Of a stretch of DNA of 64,000 bases, positions 18,616 to 27,055 are shown piece by piece. The stretch covers positions 515,734-579,733 of the forward strand of contig NZ_JAEMUD010000002.1 in assembly GCF_018342475.1 (NCBI RefSeq). Reading direction: 5' to 3'. The notes under the pieces were generated by a model. The model made no database searches. It was not told the DNA's origin and saw only the letters and a list, made by a program, of their open reading frames with translations. The translations under genes and the position numbers were made by a program. Numbering within the stretch: the stretch's first letter is position 1; each line of letters starts with the position of its first letter. This DNA comes from Parachlamydia sp. AcF125. Its GTDB lineage: Bacteria > Chlamydiota > Chlamydiia > Chlamydiales > Parachlamydiaceae.

Positions 18616-20889
18616 CTATTTTCTTTCAAATGCCATTGCTGTTATTTCTCGGAATGTTTCTCCGGAATAACCTGCGGCAATTATAGATAGAGACTCATCT
18701 TCCTGAACCGCATCGCTTGCCGATACTTCCGTTGCGCCCATCACCACGCTTTTTGCATTTTTACCTAGCCGACGGCCTATATCCTCAACTCTTCCTTCTC
18801 TACCTGTAGAAATCTCTTTCTTGGTAGGCTTAGGAGCCTTAGGAGCTTGAATGGGCTCTGAACGGGAGGTAGCAGAGGCTGAACCTTCTCCCTCTGGTTC
18901 TTTAGCTTCATTTCGCAAAGGAATCCGTGGGTTTTGTCCCCATAGATATCCCTTTTTCTCTAGTCTAGAAGCGTAAACCAAACCACTTAATTTAGCGCTA
19001 AGCGATAAATAAAGCCTTTTTTCGTTTTCAAAGTAATGCTTTTTTTCCTCTTCAGTCGAAAAAGGATACAACTTTCGAATTAACTCAAGCGTTTTTTCAG
19101 GCTTTTTGGCATCTGAAATAGAGTTGTCCGCTTTGATGCGATGGACAATTTCTGCTTGGTTATTTAAAAGGGCTAACTCTTCCTTTTTTAAGGTGGAATA
19201 AGCGTTTTGCCTTACCTGCTTAGATTTAAGATAGCTAAATTGGGGAAGATTCTTTCTTTTTTTCCCTTTTGCTAATGCTTTTATAATCTCTTGAGGGAAT
19301 TCAGCTTGATGCCCACTAAAGACTAAGTTAAAAATCCGCTGACCATACTTGGCGGTATAGTAAGCCACCTCTTCAGGAGAATAATTTTTATGAGTTAGTT
19401 CTTTAGTATGCAAAAGCTTAAAGCCTACTTGCTGCAAGGCCGAGCCCAACAGGGTTTGTTGGGTGATGGCAAGGTCTTTAACACCACTTTGCCCATTTAC
19501 CACATGGTAAACCGCTGAACGACACACATAGGCCTCGTTGGCAAATGTGCTGGCTAAGATTTGGTGAAGATGGTAGTCTGTTTGCAACTGAGCGATCTTT
19601 TTAATGTTTTCACGCAGAGAATTTTGCAAATCCTTGCATTTTTTTTCTAATAAAGCGCATTTCTTTTTCTTTTTTTCGATCAGTTCTTGGGTATCTTCAT
19701 CATCAATACTATGATCGTATTTATTCAAGACAGCTAATTCCTTATCTAATGCTTGCCTTGTTGCCCTTAATTCCTTTATTAGAGGTTCTTTATCTCTCTT
19801 TAAAGCTAGGATATTTCCACGGCAGGTCGTAGATTTCTCTAAATACTCCCCATATAGCCTGTTAAGAGCCGCGACTGTCATATCTTGTTTGCGTACTGGT
19901 AAAGAGTCTAATTGCCTTAACTCCTGAATTTTAGAATTAAGTTCGGTTGTATGGTGGAGATGTAAATTCTCTACCCCTTGAAAAATGGTCTCATAGTCCT
20001 TCTGGCAAAGTGAAATATGGGTTTTTAAGCCATCCTCATGCAATTCTGCAGAAAGTATTTTGTTGAGTTTTTTCTGAGCCAGCTCTTTAAATGCTTGCCA
20101 CTCCTCTTCTTCCAAACTAAACCGGAGAGAAAATAAACTCGCAGTTATTTCTTGCACGTGTTTTTTATATTTATATTCTTTAAATATTTGAGTAAATTCT
20201 TCTTCCGAAAAAAGCCGCTTCCCTTGAATTAAGGGATTATTTTCTTCATCGTGCAGAAATTTCGGATAGTTTTCTTGATCGTTTGCTAACGTATCGGTAT
20301 AGGCATTTGAATCTCTTTGAGAAGACGAAGTCATCTTAAATAGTTCTTCGGCAATTTCATAGAAGCCCTCAATCACAGCGTTCGTGATGCGACCTTCAAA
20401 ATCGGGACCTCCATTTTTGACTCTTACGGCTGCATGCTCGAAGAAAGAATCTTCTCCTTTAAATGCACTAAGAATAGAAGTGTCAATATCGGAAGTTAAT
20501 TTGCGGCTTCCTGGAGCTTTAATCGCAATTTTGCACTCTTGCGTCTTTTCTAAGCCTGCAGGCAGCCGAGCTGTTTTCTGCGTGACTACAAAATGATACC
20601 ATGTGGCCGTGAAGTTATACCCGCCGGTCGACGTTTTTGCTATGTTACCTGCTATTTCGGCAGCTAAATTGAAATAAGCCGAGGGAAATATTCTTAAAAT
20701 CGCCTCTCGGTAGCTGGCATAGTCGACTATATCGCGGTCCTCTATATGTTCTTGCATCTGCTGTGCAGCTTGCCCTTGAGAGCCATCTGACCGTATAGTC
20801 AAGACGTACTTTCTCTTAAGGGTTTCCCAATCAGTGTCTCCTAATTTTTCAAACCTTTGGATCGCCGGAAAATCTTGTGAAATAAACAT
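18616..20889 (-). CDS. Large coiled-coil protein, possible nucleotidyltransferase-like motif, shares C-terminal module with NACHT protein
   Basis: 757 residues. An N-terminal region (1-230) contains PGSRKLTSDIDTSIL at ~125-139, reminiscent of the GS...DxD metal-binding signature of nucleotidyltransferases though with a shorter spacing; this is weak. Residues ~300-480 are highly charged coiled coil (LEKKCKDLQNSLRENIKKIAQLQ region). The last ~75 residues (KPTKKEIS... to the end) align with residues ~113-174 of the NACHT protein: both have KPT.K, a G..A.S.V.G..E pattern and AAGY..ET. No signal peptide or membrane helix is seen. Ribosome site is weak. Function unknown; the shared module argues that it works with, or is exported like, the NACHT protein. 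Confidence 0.75.
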   Translation of the reverse strand: MFISQDFPAIQRFEKLGDTDWETLKRKYVLTIRSDGSQGQAAQQMQEHIEDRDIVDYASYREAILRIFPSAYFNLAAEIAGNIAKTSTGGYNFTATWYHFVVTQKTARLPAGLEKTQECKIAIKAPGSRKLTSDIDTSILSAFKGEDSFFEHAAVRVKNGGPDFEGRITNAVIEGFYEIAEELFKMTSSSQRDSNAYTDTLANDQENYPKFLHDEENNPLIQGKRLFSEEEFTQIFKEYKYKKHVQEITASLFSLRFSLEEEEWQAFKELAQKKLNKILSAELHEDGLKTHISLCQKDYETIFQGVENLHLHHTTELNSKIQELRQLDSLPVRKQDMTVAALNRLYGEYLEKSTTCRGNILALKRDKEPLIKELRATRQALDKELAVLNKYDHSIDDEDTQELIEKKKKKCALLEKKCKDLQNSLRENIKKIAQLQTDYHLHQILASTFANEAYVCRSAVYHVVNGQSGVKDLAITQQTLLGSALQQVGFKLLHTKELTHKNYSPEEVAYYTAKYGQRIFNLVFSGHQAEFPQEIIKALAKGKKRKNLPQFSYLKSKQVRQNAYSTLKKEELALLNNQAEIVHRIKADNSISDAKKPEKTLELIRKLYPFSTEEEKKHYFENEKRLYLSLSAKLSGLVYASRLEKKGYLWGQNPRIPLRNEAKEPEGEGSASATSRSEPIQAPKAPKPTKKEISTGREGRVEDIGRRLGKNAKSVVMGATEVSASDAVQEDESLSIIAAGYSGETFREITAMAFERK

Positions 20890-21310
20890 AATTCAATCTT
20901 TGGTTAATGTAATTCTGCTTTATGGAGAAAAATGAATACTAAAACCTGAAATAATTACCTAGTTTATTTCAATTTTAAATTCATTTACGAAACAATTTTA
21001 AATAAATTTATACTTTCATGCAACTATTTTATTACAATTGATTTTTTTACTAAAAACATTATTAAACTAAGTAAATCTATACTTGTTATTTTGATAGATA
21101 AAAAAATTGGCAAATTAAATAGCTTGCTATCTGGATCTTCAGCCATAAATCCGATTTTCTGTTAGGTTATGCTTAAGCCGGATGCTCGATGTTTTTTGTT
21201 TACTTAGCCTTGGATACGCTCGTCGCCTTCTTCCCTATTTTTATCTTGGAAAACTGTTTGCTCCCAATTTAAGCTAGGGATAAAAGAGTGATCTCTTCCT
21301 AAAACCAGCG
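20890..21310. other. AT-rich intergenic region, no gene
   Basis: 420 bp upstream of the coiled-coil gene. It is very AT-rich between 20940 and 21120, consistent with a promoter region. The right half may include the eroded 5' part of the adjacent transposase relic. No RNA gene recognised. Confidence 0.5.
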
Positions 21311-21313
21311 AGC

Positions 21314-21785
21314 ATGCTAGAAAAAACCGCATATCCTACTAGAAAGAGTAGCAAAGAAGCTAATGTCGTCATTATTGATAGCCAAATTGCCAAGGCTACC
21401 GAAAAGATCTCTGGGGATACGGATGCAGGCAAGAAGGTAGCAAAAAAAGGCTCACAAGCCTTTTTCAGAAGAAAAAATCTTAAAGTTAAGAAGAAATTGG
21501 GCAGATGCAGGCTATCAAGGAAGTAAACTCAAAGTTATGCAGGCAAGCATGACAGAAATCCACAAGCTATCAAAAGCCTCTCTTCTCCAAGAGTGGAAAT
21601 ATAGCATTGTGATTAAAAGCTATATGGATACCCACTAGAAGCCGCTAAAAGCACCGTCTAGAAAATGAATAGTAGAAAGAGCATTTCCCCAAATAAACGA
21701 TACCTAGAATGAATAAAAATTATAAATGCTTTCTAGAAACAGCTCGTAGATGCAAAGGCTGGGATCATTAGAAATTTATCAATTA
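21314..21785 (+). pseudogene. IS5-family transposase relic
   Basis: A 70-codon open piece contains VVIIDSQIAKATEKI followed by DAGKKV, matching the IDSQS.KT.E...G.DAGKK catalytic segment of IS5-type (DDE) transposases. After a frameshift WADAGYQGSKLKV matches the second catalytic block (W.D.GY.G). Further on VVERAFPQ and a badly worn RYLE piece match the VERTFAWL..YRRL end, with several stops in between. Only the middle and C-terminal parts survive. No terminal repeats were found. It separates the NACHT cluster from the toxin-antitoxin-like pair. Confidence 0.75.
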
Positions 21786-21839
21786 GTTAAACCTTAGGTA
21801 TCTTCTTAAGAAATTAAAAGTCTCGATTTTCATAATTTT

Positions 21840-22382
21840 TTAAGCATACATGAGGAATTCCATTTTTTTGAGGCGTTCTTCTGCTTCTAACCAGGGAAGA
21901 CGGCTCCCATTCTCAAACATATTGCGATAAGCCAACCTAGCAATCTCTGTGGTAATAATTTCACCTTTTACCAATTGTTCTACAAGCCAAACGGTCCCAT
22001 GGCATTCTACTCCATATGTCTCAGCTACTTTGCGAAGATACTGATCGCCCGTTAACAACATCGCCTGTTTTTCTTGCGCAAGAACTAGGGCAAATAAATC
22101 CATTTTGCTAGGTTTAGGATGGAGTTGCGACAGGCGGAAAACCTCTGCCACAGCTTTAGACGGTAAGCTGCACAGTTTTAAACCCTTACTCATAAAGTGG
22201 GAATGATGTTGTCGAAGTTCCTTTTCGAAAAGAACATCTGGTATGCAATATTCAACCTCTGGCAAACAAAACATGGCTGATTCTAGGCCGCCCAGTTCCA
22301 TATCGATGATGACATTGGCATCGCTAATTGCTATAGCTCGATGTATGTTTTCACCATTGCTATTGACGCTGTTTGTATTCAT
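21840..22382 (-). CDS. PIN-domain protein (putative toxin ribonuclease)
   Basis: 180 residues. IAISDANVIIDME (Asp21, Asp27) is the first acidic motif of PIN nucleases. KMDLFALVLAQ carries a central Asp, and LLTGDQYLRKVAETYGVE with a following GTVWLVEQLV is the typical DUF3368-like second half. PIN toxins cleave RNA using Mg2+ held by the acidic residues. The gene starts inside the 3' end of the XRE-metallopeptidase gene (23-bp overlap), so the two are translationally coupled. Such PIN/COG2856 pairings are known as toxin-antitoxin-like or regulator-target units. The C-terminal ~35 residues (after VKGEI) are an extension that may contact the partner. Confidence 0.85.
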   Translation of the reverse strand: MNTNSVNSNGENIHRAIAISDANVIIDMELGGLESAMFCLPEVEYCIPDVLFEKELRQHHSHFMSKGLKLCSLPSKAVAEVFRLSQLHPKPSKMDLFALVLAQEKQAMLLTGDQYLRKVAETYGVECHGTVWLVEQLVKGEIITTEIARLAYRNMFENGSRLPWLEAEERLKKMEFLMYA

Positions 22383-23427
22383 CGATCATCCTGAAAACCC
22401 TGAGCTGATCAAGGGAGATATTGAGTAATTCGGCCGCTTTCGACTCACTGATATAAGATTCCCCTAATGCGTGGAATAGCATTTGCTCAAATATATGCGC
22501 TTCATCGGGGGGCAATTGCGGATCAGGCTCTTTCTTACGCCATCCCCTATGAATGAGGTCTCTCCTAAGAAATTGAAAATAGCTTTCGCTGATAACCTGC
22601 GCCTCTTTTAGCCGATAAGAAATTGCCGCCATACTAAGTCCATATTTATACTTAGCTAAGGACAATTCTTTCCACTCGACTGCACCGCGCTTTTCTCCAA
22701 ATTCTTGAATTACCGAGGGTTTAGGAAACAAAAATGCTCCTGCAAAACGATGACAGGCTTTTTCTTCATCCATGTCAGCTGGAATCTTATCGTGCAGAAA
22801 AAAATGTCCTAATTCATGGGCTAGGTTAAATCGTTGTCTATCCCCTGGCCAATATTTGCTAATCACAATAAGGGGCTCTTCGTGGACAAAAGCAAATAAA
22901 CCATCAAAGTTTTTTTCCTCAATCTCTAACCGTATGACCCGAATTCCTTGATTTTCCATCACGTCGATTAAATCGTGAATGGGGGAAAAACCAAGCTTCC
23001 AATCCTCTCTTATTTGAAGGGCAACTTTCTCTATATCTTCTAAAGAGTTAATTTTTATTAAGGGAACTTCATTTGGGTTTAAAGGACTTATAGGAGGGAT
23101 AGGATAACAATGTTCTAATTCTAAGCGACGCTCGAGCTGATCGCGAATATTAAACTCAATTGCTTTAAAAGCCTTAACTCCTAACGCAGCTTTCTTTCTA
23201 AATTTAATTTCTCCTAAAGAAACATTTTGCGAGCGAAAGAGATGCTCTAGTGAAATCTGAAGGGAATTTGCGATTTCCATCAACACATCTGAAGAGGGAA
23301 AAATTCTTCCAGTCTCATATTTTTGAATTGCAGTTGCGCTCACTCCCACTTTTTGGGCTAAAGTCCTAAAGCTAAAGCCTGCAGCTAAACGAGCCTGGTT
23401 TAAACGTATGCCAAATAGATTATCCAT
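22360..23427 (-). CDS. XRE-family regulator fused to ImmA/IrrE metallopeptidase (COG2856)
   Basis: 355 residues with a GGAG ribosome site. Residues ~5-65 form an XRE helix-turn-helix (LNQARLAAGFSFRTLAQKVG then TAIQKYETGR). Residues ~140-270 form the ImmA/IrrE zinc peptidase with HELGH (His204, His208) and the downstream Glu in EEKACHRFAGAFLFP. A C-terminal helical tail follows. These proteins repress a promoter and are relieved by proteolysis or partner cleavage. With the overlapping PIN gene this looks like a self-regulated toxin-antitoxin-type unit, the XRE part binding the AT-rich stretch 23428-23490. Acquisition by transfer is plausible given the IS relic next door. Confidence 0.9.
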   Translation of the reverse strand: MDNLFGIRLNQARLAAGFSFRTLAQKVGVSATAIQKYETGRIFPSSDVLMEIANSLQISLEHLFRSQNVSLGEIKFRKKAALGVKAFKAIEFNIRDQLERRLELEHCYPIPPISPLNPNEVPLIKINSLEDIEKVALQIREDWKLGFSPIHDLIDVMENQGIRVIRLEIEEKNFDGLFAFVHEEPLIVISKYWPGDRQRFNLAHELGHFFLHDKIPADMDEEKACHRFAGAFLFPKPSVIQEFGEKRGAVEWKELSLAKYKYGLSMAAISYRLKEAQVISESYFQFLRRDLIHRGWRKKEPDPQLPPDEAHIFEQMLFHALGESYISESKAAELLNISLDQLRVFRMIDEYKQRQ

Positions 23428-23964
23428 TATTAATATTTCTCCTTGGTTTACATTTTCTCATAATTTTAATTAATTTGTAAACCAAAAAAGCTCCACTTAT
23501 TTAGCTTTTGGATTGCCTCCCTTTCATTCTTGTTAAAATGGTAAAAGACGATCCGATTTTGTGGCCATTTTCCTGCCTTCTTTTTGCACGATTTTGACGG
23601 AGAAGCTTTCTAGGAGCCTTGAGATTTTTAGTTCATACAGCCAAGAGTAAGCAAAAGAGGCGGGTATTTTTTTTGAAAGGCGAAATAGACAAGGCTGTTT
23701 TACGTTTAACAAGCCGTTGCCTATTTTGCCACTATGCTAAGAAACAAGCCTAAACTTGAAAACCCAGAACTCGCTACTTCATAAGGAGCAGACGATTTCG
23801 TCTAAAGGACTGGCATCCTCTCAATTAAATTCTTTCAATGGTAAAAGATGGGCGATGAGAGGAATCCCCCATTTCCCATAGGTCATCTGCCTATTAGGCT
23901 GTACTTGAACTAGCCCTAATAAATCCTAAAGATAATGGGAAGGGACTCATTTTCTCCTCTTCAT
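23428..23964. other. Intergenic region upstream of the XRE-ImmA gene, no gene seen
   Basis: About 537 bp. Positions 23428-23490 are AT-rich and likely contain the promoter and operator of the XRE-ImmA/PIN pair. The remainder shows short coding-like runs in several frames interrupted by stops, without a recognisable product. Confidence 0.45.
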
Positions 23965-24144
23965 TTAAGAAGATTTTTTAGGAACTTTTGCCCCTTTTTT
24001 TCTTGCTTCAGAAAGACCAATGGCGATTGCTTGCTTTGGATTGGTCACTTTTTTGTGACTTTTTCCCGATTCAAGCTTTCCTTCTTTCATTTTATGCATA
24101 GCTCTTTCTACCGATTTTTGTGCTTTTGGACTATATTTAGTCAT
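23965..24144 (-). CDS. DUF6496-type small basic protein
   Basis: 59 residues from ATG 24144, chosen because GGAGG lies a few bases upstream; the frame also allows a GTG at 24156, but that falls on the ribosome site. It is Lys-rich: KYSPKAQKSVERAMHKMKEG, then SGKSHKKVTNPKQAIAIGLS and EARKKGAKVPKK. This matches the DUF6496 family of small DNA-binding-like proteins often found beside stress genes. Its function is unknown. Neighbouring SDR and BON genes on the same strand are also stress-associated in other bacteria. Confidence 0.85.
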   Translation of the reverse strand: MTKYSPKAQKSVERAMHKMKEGKLESGKSHKKVTNPKQAIAIGLSEARKKGAKVPKKSS

Positions 24145-24262
24145 AAAAACCTCCACATTTAAAAGAGTTATTGCTTAACTTTTAAATTAAAGCCCTTGAG
24201 CTAAATGCAGGTGATGAGGCCCTGCTCAGGCAAGCTCAAGAAGCCTTCTTTTTCTATCCAGT

Positions 24263-25126
24263 TTAAGTGTTTATAATTTCCCCTCCGTTCGGATGCAAAA
24301 ATTGTCCTGTTATAAATGAGGCATCGTTTGAAGCAAGGAAAACATAACAAGAGGAGACTTCATTTGGCTCTCCTGCTCTTCTCAAAGGCACATCCGAACC
24401 AAATGTTTCTACTTTTTCAGGGGAAAAGGTAGAGGGGATTAAAGGTGTCCAAATAGGCCCTGGAGCCACCCCATTAACGCGAACTCCCTTTTCTGCTAAA
24501 TTTAGAGCTAAAGACCGCGTGAAAGCGACAATTGCTCCTTTGGTAGAAGAATAGTCAATTAAATGCTTACTACCCCGATACGCTGTGACAGAAGCTGTAT
24601 TGATAACTGTCCCTTTAGTTTGAATGAGATGCTTCACCGCTGCTTTTGTCATAAAAAAATAGGCAAAAATATTGGTGCGAAAGGTTCTCTCTAATTGCTC
24701 TTTTGTAATCTGTTCGATCGATGGCTGAGGGTGTTGCTCACCTGCATTGTTGACTAAAATATCCAACTTACCAAATTGAGAGATTGCTTTTTGAACTACA
24801 GACTCGCAAAATTTTTCATCCCCCACATCCCCTGCTAGTAAGACACACCGCTTTCCCTTTTCCTGCACTAATCTTTCTGTTTCTTTGGCGTCATCATGTT
24901 CATTTAGATAAACGATCACCACATCTGCTCCTTCCTTAGCAAAATCAATCGCCACTGAACGGCCAATCCCACTATCCCCACCCGTGATAATAGCGACTTT
25001 ATTTTCTAGGCGATGAGCACTTGCCGATAATGGTTGCTCTTTTGGCAAGGGCTGCATTTCGCGCTGCTTCCCAGGGGGAGATTGCTGTTGTGAGGGTCTC
25101 AACCTTTTGGGTTCTTCCTTTTTCAT
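24263..25126 (-). CDS. SDR-family oxidoreductase (YghA / general-stress-protein-39-like)
   Basis: 287 residues with an AGGAG ribosome site. A Pro/Gln-rich ~40-residue N-terminal extension (SQQQSPPGKQREMQPLP) precedes the Rossmann fold, as in YghA and Bacillus GSP39. Visible are the NAD(P)-binding ITGGDSGIGRSVA, VNNAGEQHPQ, and the catalytic Ser-Tyr-Lys set: NTASVTAYRG, then YSSTKGA. The end VNGVAPGPIWTPLIPS and ITGQFLHPNGG are family-typical. Likely an NAD(P)-dependent aldehyde/alcohol or sugar-alcohol dehydrogenase in the cytoplasm, induced under stress in other bacteria. It sits 73 bp after the BON gene. Confidence 0.93.
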   Translation of the reverse strand: MKKEEPKRLRPSQQQSPPGKQREMQPLPKEQPLSASAHRLENKVAIITGGDSGIGRSVAIDFAKEGADVVIVYLNEHDDAKETERLVQEKGKRCVLLAGDVGDEKFCESVVQKAISQFGKLDILVNNAGEQHPQPSIEQITKEQLERTFRTNIFAYFFMTKAAVKHLIQTKGTVINTASVTAYRGSKHLIDYSSTKGAIVAFTRSLALNLAEKGVRVNGVAPGPIWTPLIPSTFSPEKVETFGSDVPLRRAGEPNEVSSCYVFLASNDASFITGQFLHPNGGEIINT

Positions 25127-25157
25127 AACGCTCTCCTCTCGAAAAACATCCCTAAAA

Positions 25158-25184
25158 GGAATAAGGCTTTATACGCCTTATTCC
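25158..25184 (-). terminator. Rho-independent terminator of the BON-domain gene
   Basis: GGAATAAGGC (25158-25167) and GCCTTATTCC (25175-25184) form a perfect 10-bp stem with a 7-base loop. On the minus strand it is followed by TTTTA, 16 bp after the BON gene stop. The downstream SDR gene is therefore probably transcribed separately. Confidence 0.75.
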
Positions 25185-25199
25185 TATAGGCTTTAGAAA

Positions 25200-25862
25200 T
25201 TAGTATTTGCTTCCAATCCTTACATTGCTTTTAACTGATTTGACTCCTTCGATTTTTAATATTTCATCAATCAGATCTTGCAGTTCTTTTTCGCTACCTA
25301 TAGAACCTGTAATGGTGACAACACCGTTGGAAGTATTTAAGGAAATTTCTTTGTAGCTATCCCAAAGCCATCCTCTACTGATATGGTCACGGATTTTTTT
25401 GTTGAGTTGTTGATCGGCTAATGTAGCCCCTCTATCTTGAGGGAATTGCTTTTCTTCACTCCCTCTTGCTGGTGCTTCTTGCACAGAAATATAGCTGGTC
25501 AAACTTTTCACACCATCCATATTACGAACTTCTTTTTCAATTTTCTCTTTATCGGCTTGGGTTCTCACCGTTCCTTGTAAAGTCACTGCCCCCTTATAAA
25601 CTTGTATATTTATCTGATCATAGCCTCTTGAAAACCATCCTGAACTTAATTTTTCACGAATTTTCCTAGCTAGCTCTTGATCGCTACTTTTTTCTGCATA
25701 AGTAACGGTAGAAGAGCTAGAGTAAGAAGGGTTTCGCTGGCTAGAATAAGGGGCATTACTTTCAGAAGTATAAGCACTCAGTGAAGAGGCTATACTCAAT
25801 CCGAGAGCTAGAGTAAGGTAGCTTAGATATTTTTTTTTGTTCAAAAATAATCGGTTAAACAT
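25200..25862 (-). CDS. Exported protein with two BON domains
   Basis: 220 residues with a very good AAAGGAGG ribosome site. The N-terminus NKKKYLSYLTLALGLSIASS followed by LSAYTS is a Sec signal peptide. A Ser/Tyr-rich linker leads to BON domain 1 (about 58-125: ELARKIREKLSSGWFSRGYD, VTLQGTVRTQADK, VKSLTSYI) and BON domain 2 (about 148-217: LNKKIRDHISRGW, VVTITGSI, VKSVKSNVRIGS). BON proteins such as OsmY bind periplasmic or outer-membrane partners or lipid and protect against osmotic stress. Located with SDR and DUF6496 genes, it fits a stress role in the periplasm. Confidence 0.92.
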   Translation of the reverse strand: MFNRLFLNKKKYLSYLTLALGLSIASSLSAYTSESNAPYSSQRNPSYSSSSTVTYAEKSSDQELARKIREKLSSGWFSRGYDQINIQVYKGAVTLQGTVRTQADKEKIEKEVRNMDGVKSLTSYISVQEAPARGSEEKQFPQDRGATLADQQLNKKIRDHISRGWLWDSYKEISLNTSNGVVTITGSIGSEKELQDLIDEILKIEGVKSVKSNVRIGSKY

Positions 25863-26390
25863 ACTGTCCTCCTTTAGATAATTGAGCTAGAAAAGTTCTA
25901 GCAATTGTAATAGCAATAACATGCAATACAATGAGAAGAGTGATTGAATAGCTTAATTTTTACTATACTGTAAGCTTATTTCTATCATTCAACCACTAAA
26001 CCCATAAAATTTAATTTTCGTATAGCAAACATCTCCTAAAAAACTTTCAAAAAATTATTTCCTATTAATTTAAGGCTTTTTTCCGATCAGCTAATAAAAT
26101 TAGCTAAGCTGCCTTTCAAGCTGAAATCTTTTCTAATACATAACATCATCTTTTATTCATTGCAACCCATGTCGTTTTTTTTCTTGAGGCACATAGTAGA
26201 AAAAAGCAAAACGGATTTGTTTATTTGTAAATTCATAGAAAACAAAAAAAGCTATTACAGCTGCTTATGAAGCTAAATAAGAGGATCCCCTCTTTAGAAC
26301 TTACCGATCATAAAAATTAAGATTAAGATTGCACTCATCACATTCAAAAGCTTTAATAAAACCTTTTAGATCCTTCATTTAAGCGGGTAA
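25863..26390. other. Intergenic region, no intact gene
   Basis: AT-rich, with stops in all frames. The first ~120 bases upstream of the BON gene likely contain its promoter. The right end leads into the kbl relic. No RNA gene or repeat recognised. Confidence 0.5.
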
Positions 26391-26756
26391 ATGCAAAAAA
26401 ATTATCTAGCCTATTTAGAGGCTAAACTTTCGCACTTAAAAACTAAAGGGCTTTATAAAGAAAAAAGGGAAATGACTTCCCCACAGCAGACTCATACTGG
26501 CAGCTCAACAAAGTTTCACTTATTCTGTTTTTGAGCTTCCCGCTGTGGGCGTTATTTATGGAACGCAAACCATTCATACACAACTTGAGGAACGGATATC
26601 TCACTTTCTTGGAATGGAAGAGATTCTCTTATACTCCGCTTGTTTTAATGCCAATGAGGGCCTTTTTGAAACTCTTTTAGGCCGTAAAGAGGCTATCCTA
26701 AGGGATGCTTAAAGCGCGCCAGTATCATCGGGGGAATTCGCCTTTGTAAAGCTCAA
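26391..26756 (+). pseudogene. kbl: Relic of kbl (2-amino-3-ketobutyrate CoA ligase)
   Basis: From ATG 26391 the frame reads YLAYLEAKLSHLKTKGLYKE then KREMTSPQQ, matching the start of glycine C-acetyltransferase. It stops early and about 45 codons of the family are missing. Homology resumes with YGTQTIHTQLEERISHFLGM then EEILLYSACFNANEGLFETL, the counterpart of ICGTQ...LE..FLGMED.ILYSSCFDANGGLFETLL. It continues with a broken ASIIDGIRLCKAQR. The PLP-lysine half is gone. The intact enzyme would cleave the threonine-derived intermediate to glycine and acetyl-CoA. It is joined directly to a tdh relic. Confidence 0.75.
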
Positions 26757-26946
26757 AGGATACTTTGCTGAATATGTCAAAACCCTGCCGAAAATATCTT
26801 TAGGAGGCCGCCTTCTATTTTCGAGCGGTATTTCAGCGATATTTGGTCCTTATGGCAATGGAGTCCACACGGCCTTACCTTTTAACTTAGTGGGGAAAGA
26901 TGGGCTTATCACTAGGGCGGTTGGTTAAATAGGCCCTATCGCCCCT
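26757..26946 (+). pseudogene. tdh: Relic of tdh (L-threonine 3-dehydrogenase), internal fragment
   Basis: An internal open piece reads GYFAEYVKTLPKISLG, then SAIFGPYGNGVHTALPFNL and VGKDGLITRA, followed by a stop and IGPIA. This mirrors the Tdh segment FAEYLVIP......[32 protein letters not shown] that leads into the NAD-binding glycine motif. The zinc-binding N-terminus and the rest of the Rossmann fold are missing. Because tdh and kbl are operon partners in many bacteria, the fused relics point to a lost threonine-to-glycine degradation operon collapsed by internal deletion. Confidence 0.65.
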
Positions 26947-27055
26947 CTCCCCTCCTCTTTTTCAATGCGGCAATCCCGTTAGGCGCGCTGCTAGGTTGCC
27001 ATTAGCATTAAGCAAGGGTATTTCAGAGTAGCAAGGGCTCCCTTTCTATCGTTTG

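Noticed and set aside
18396..18629. 77-codon minus-strand frame overlapping the end of the coiled-coil gene
   Set aside because: No ribosome site; it spans an inverted repeat and has no coding-like composition.
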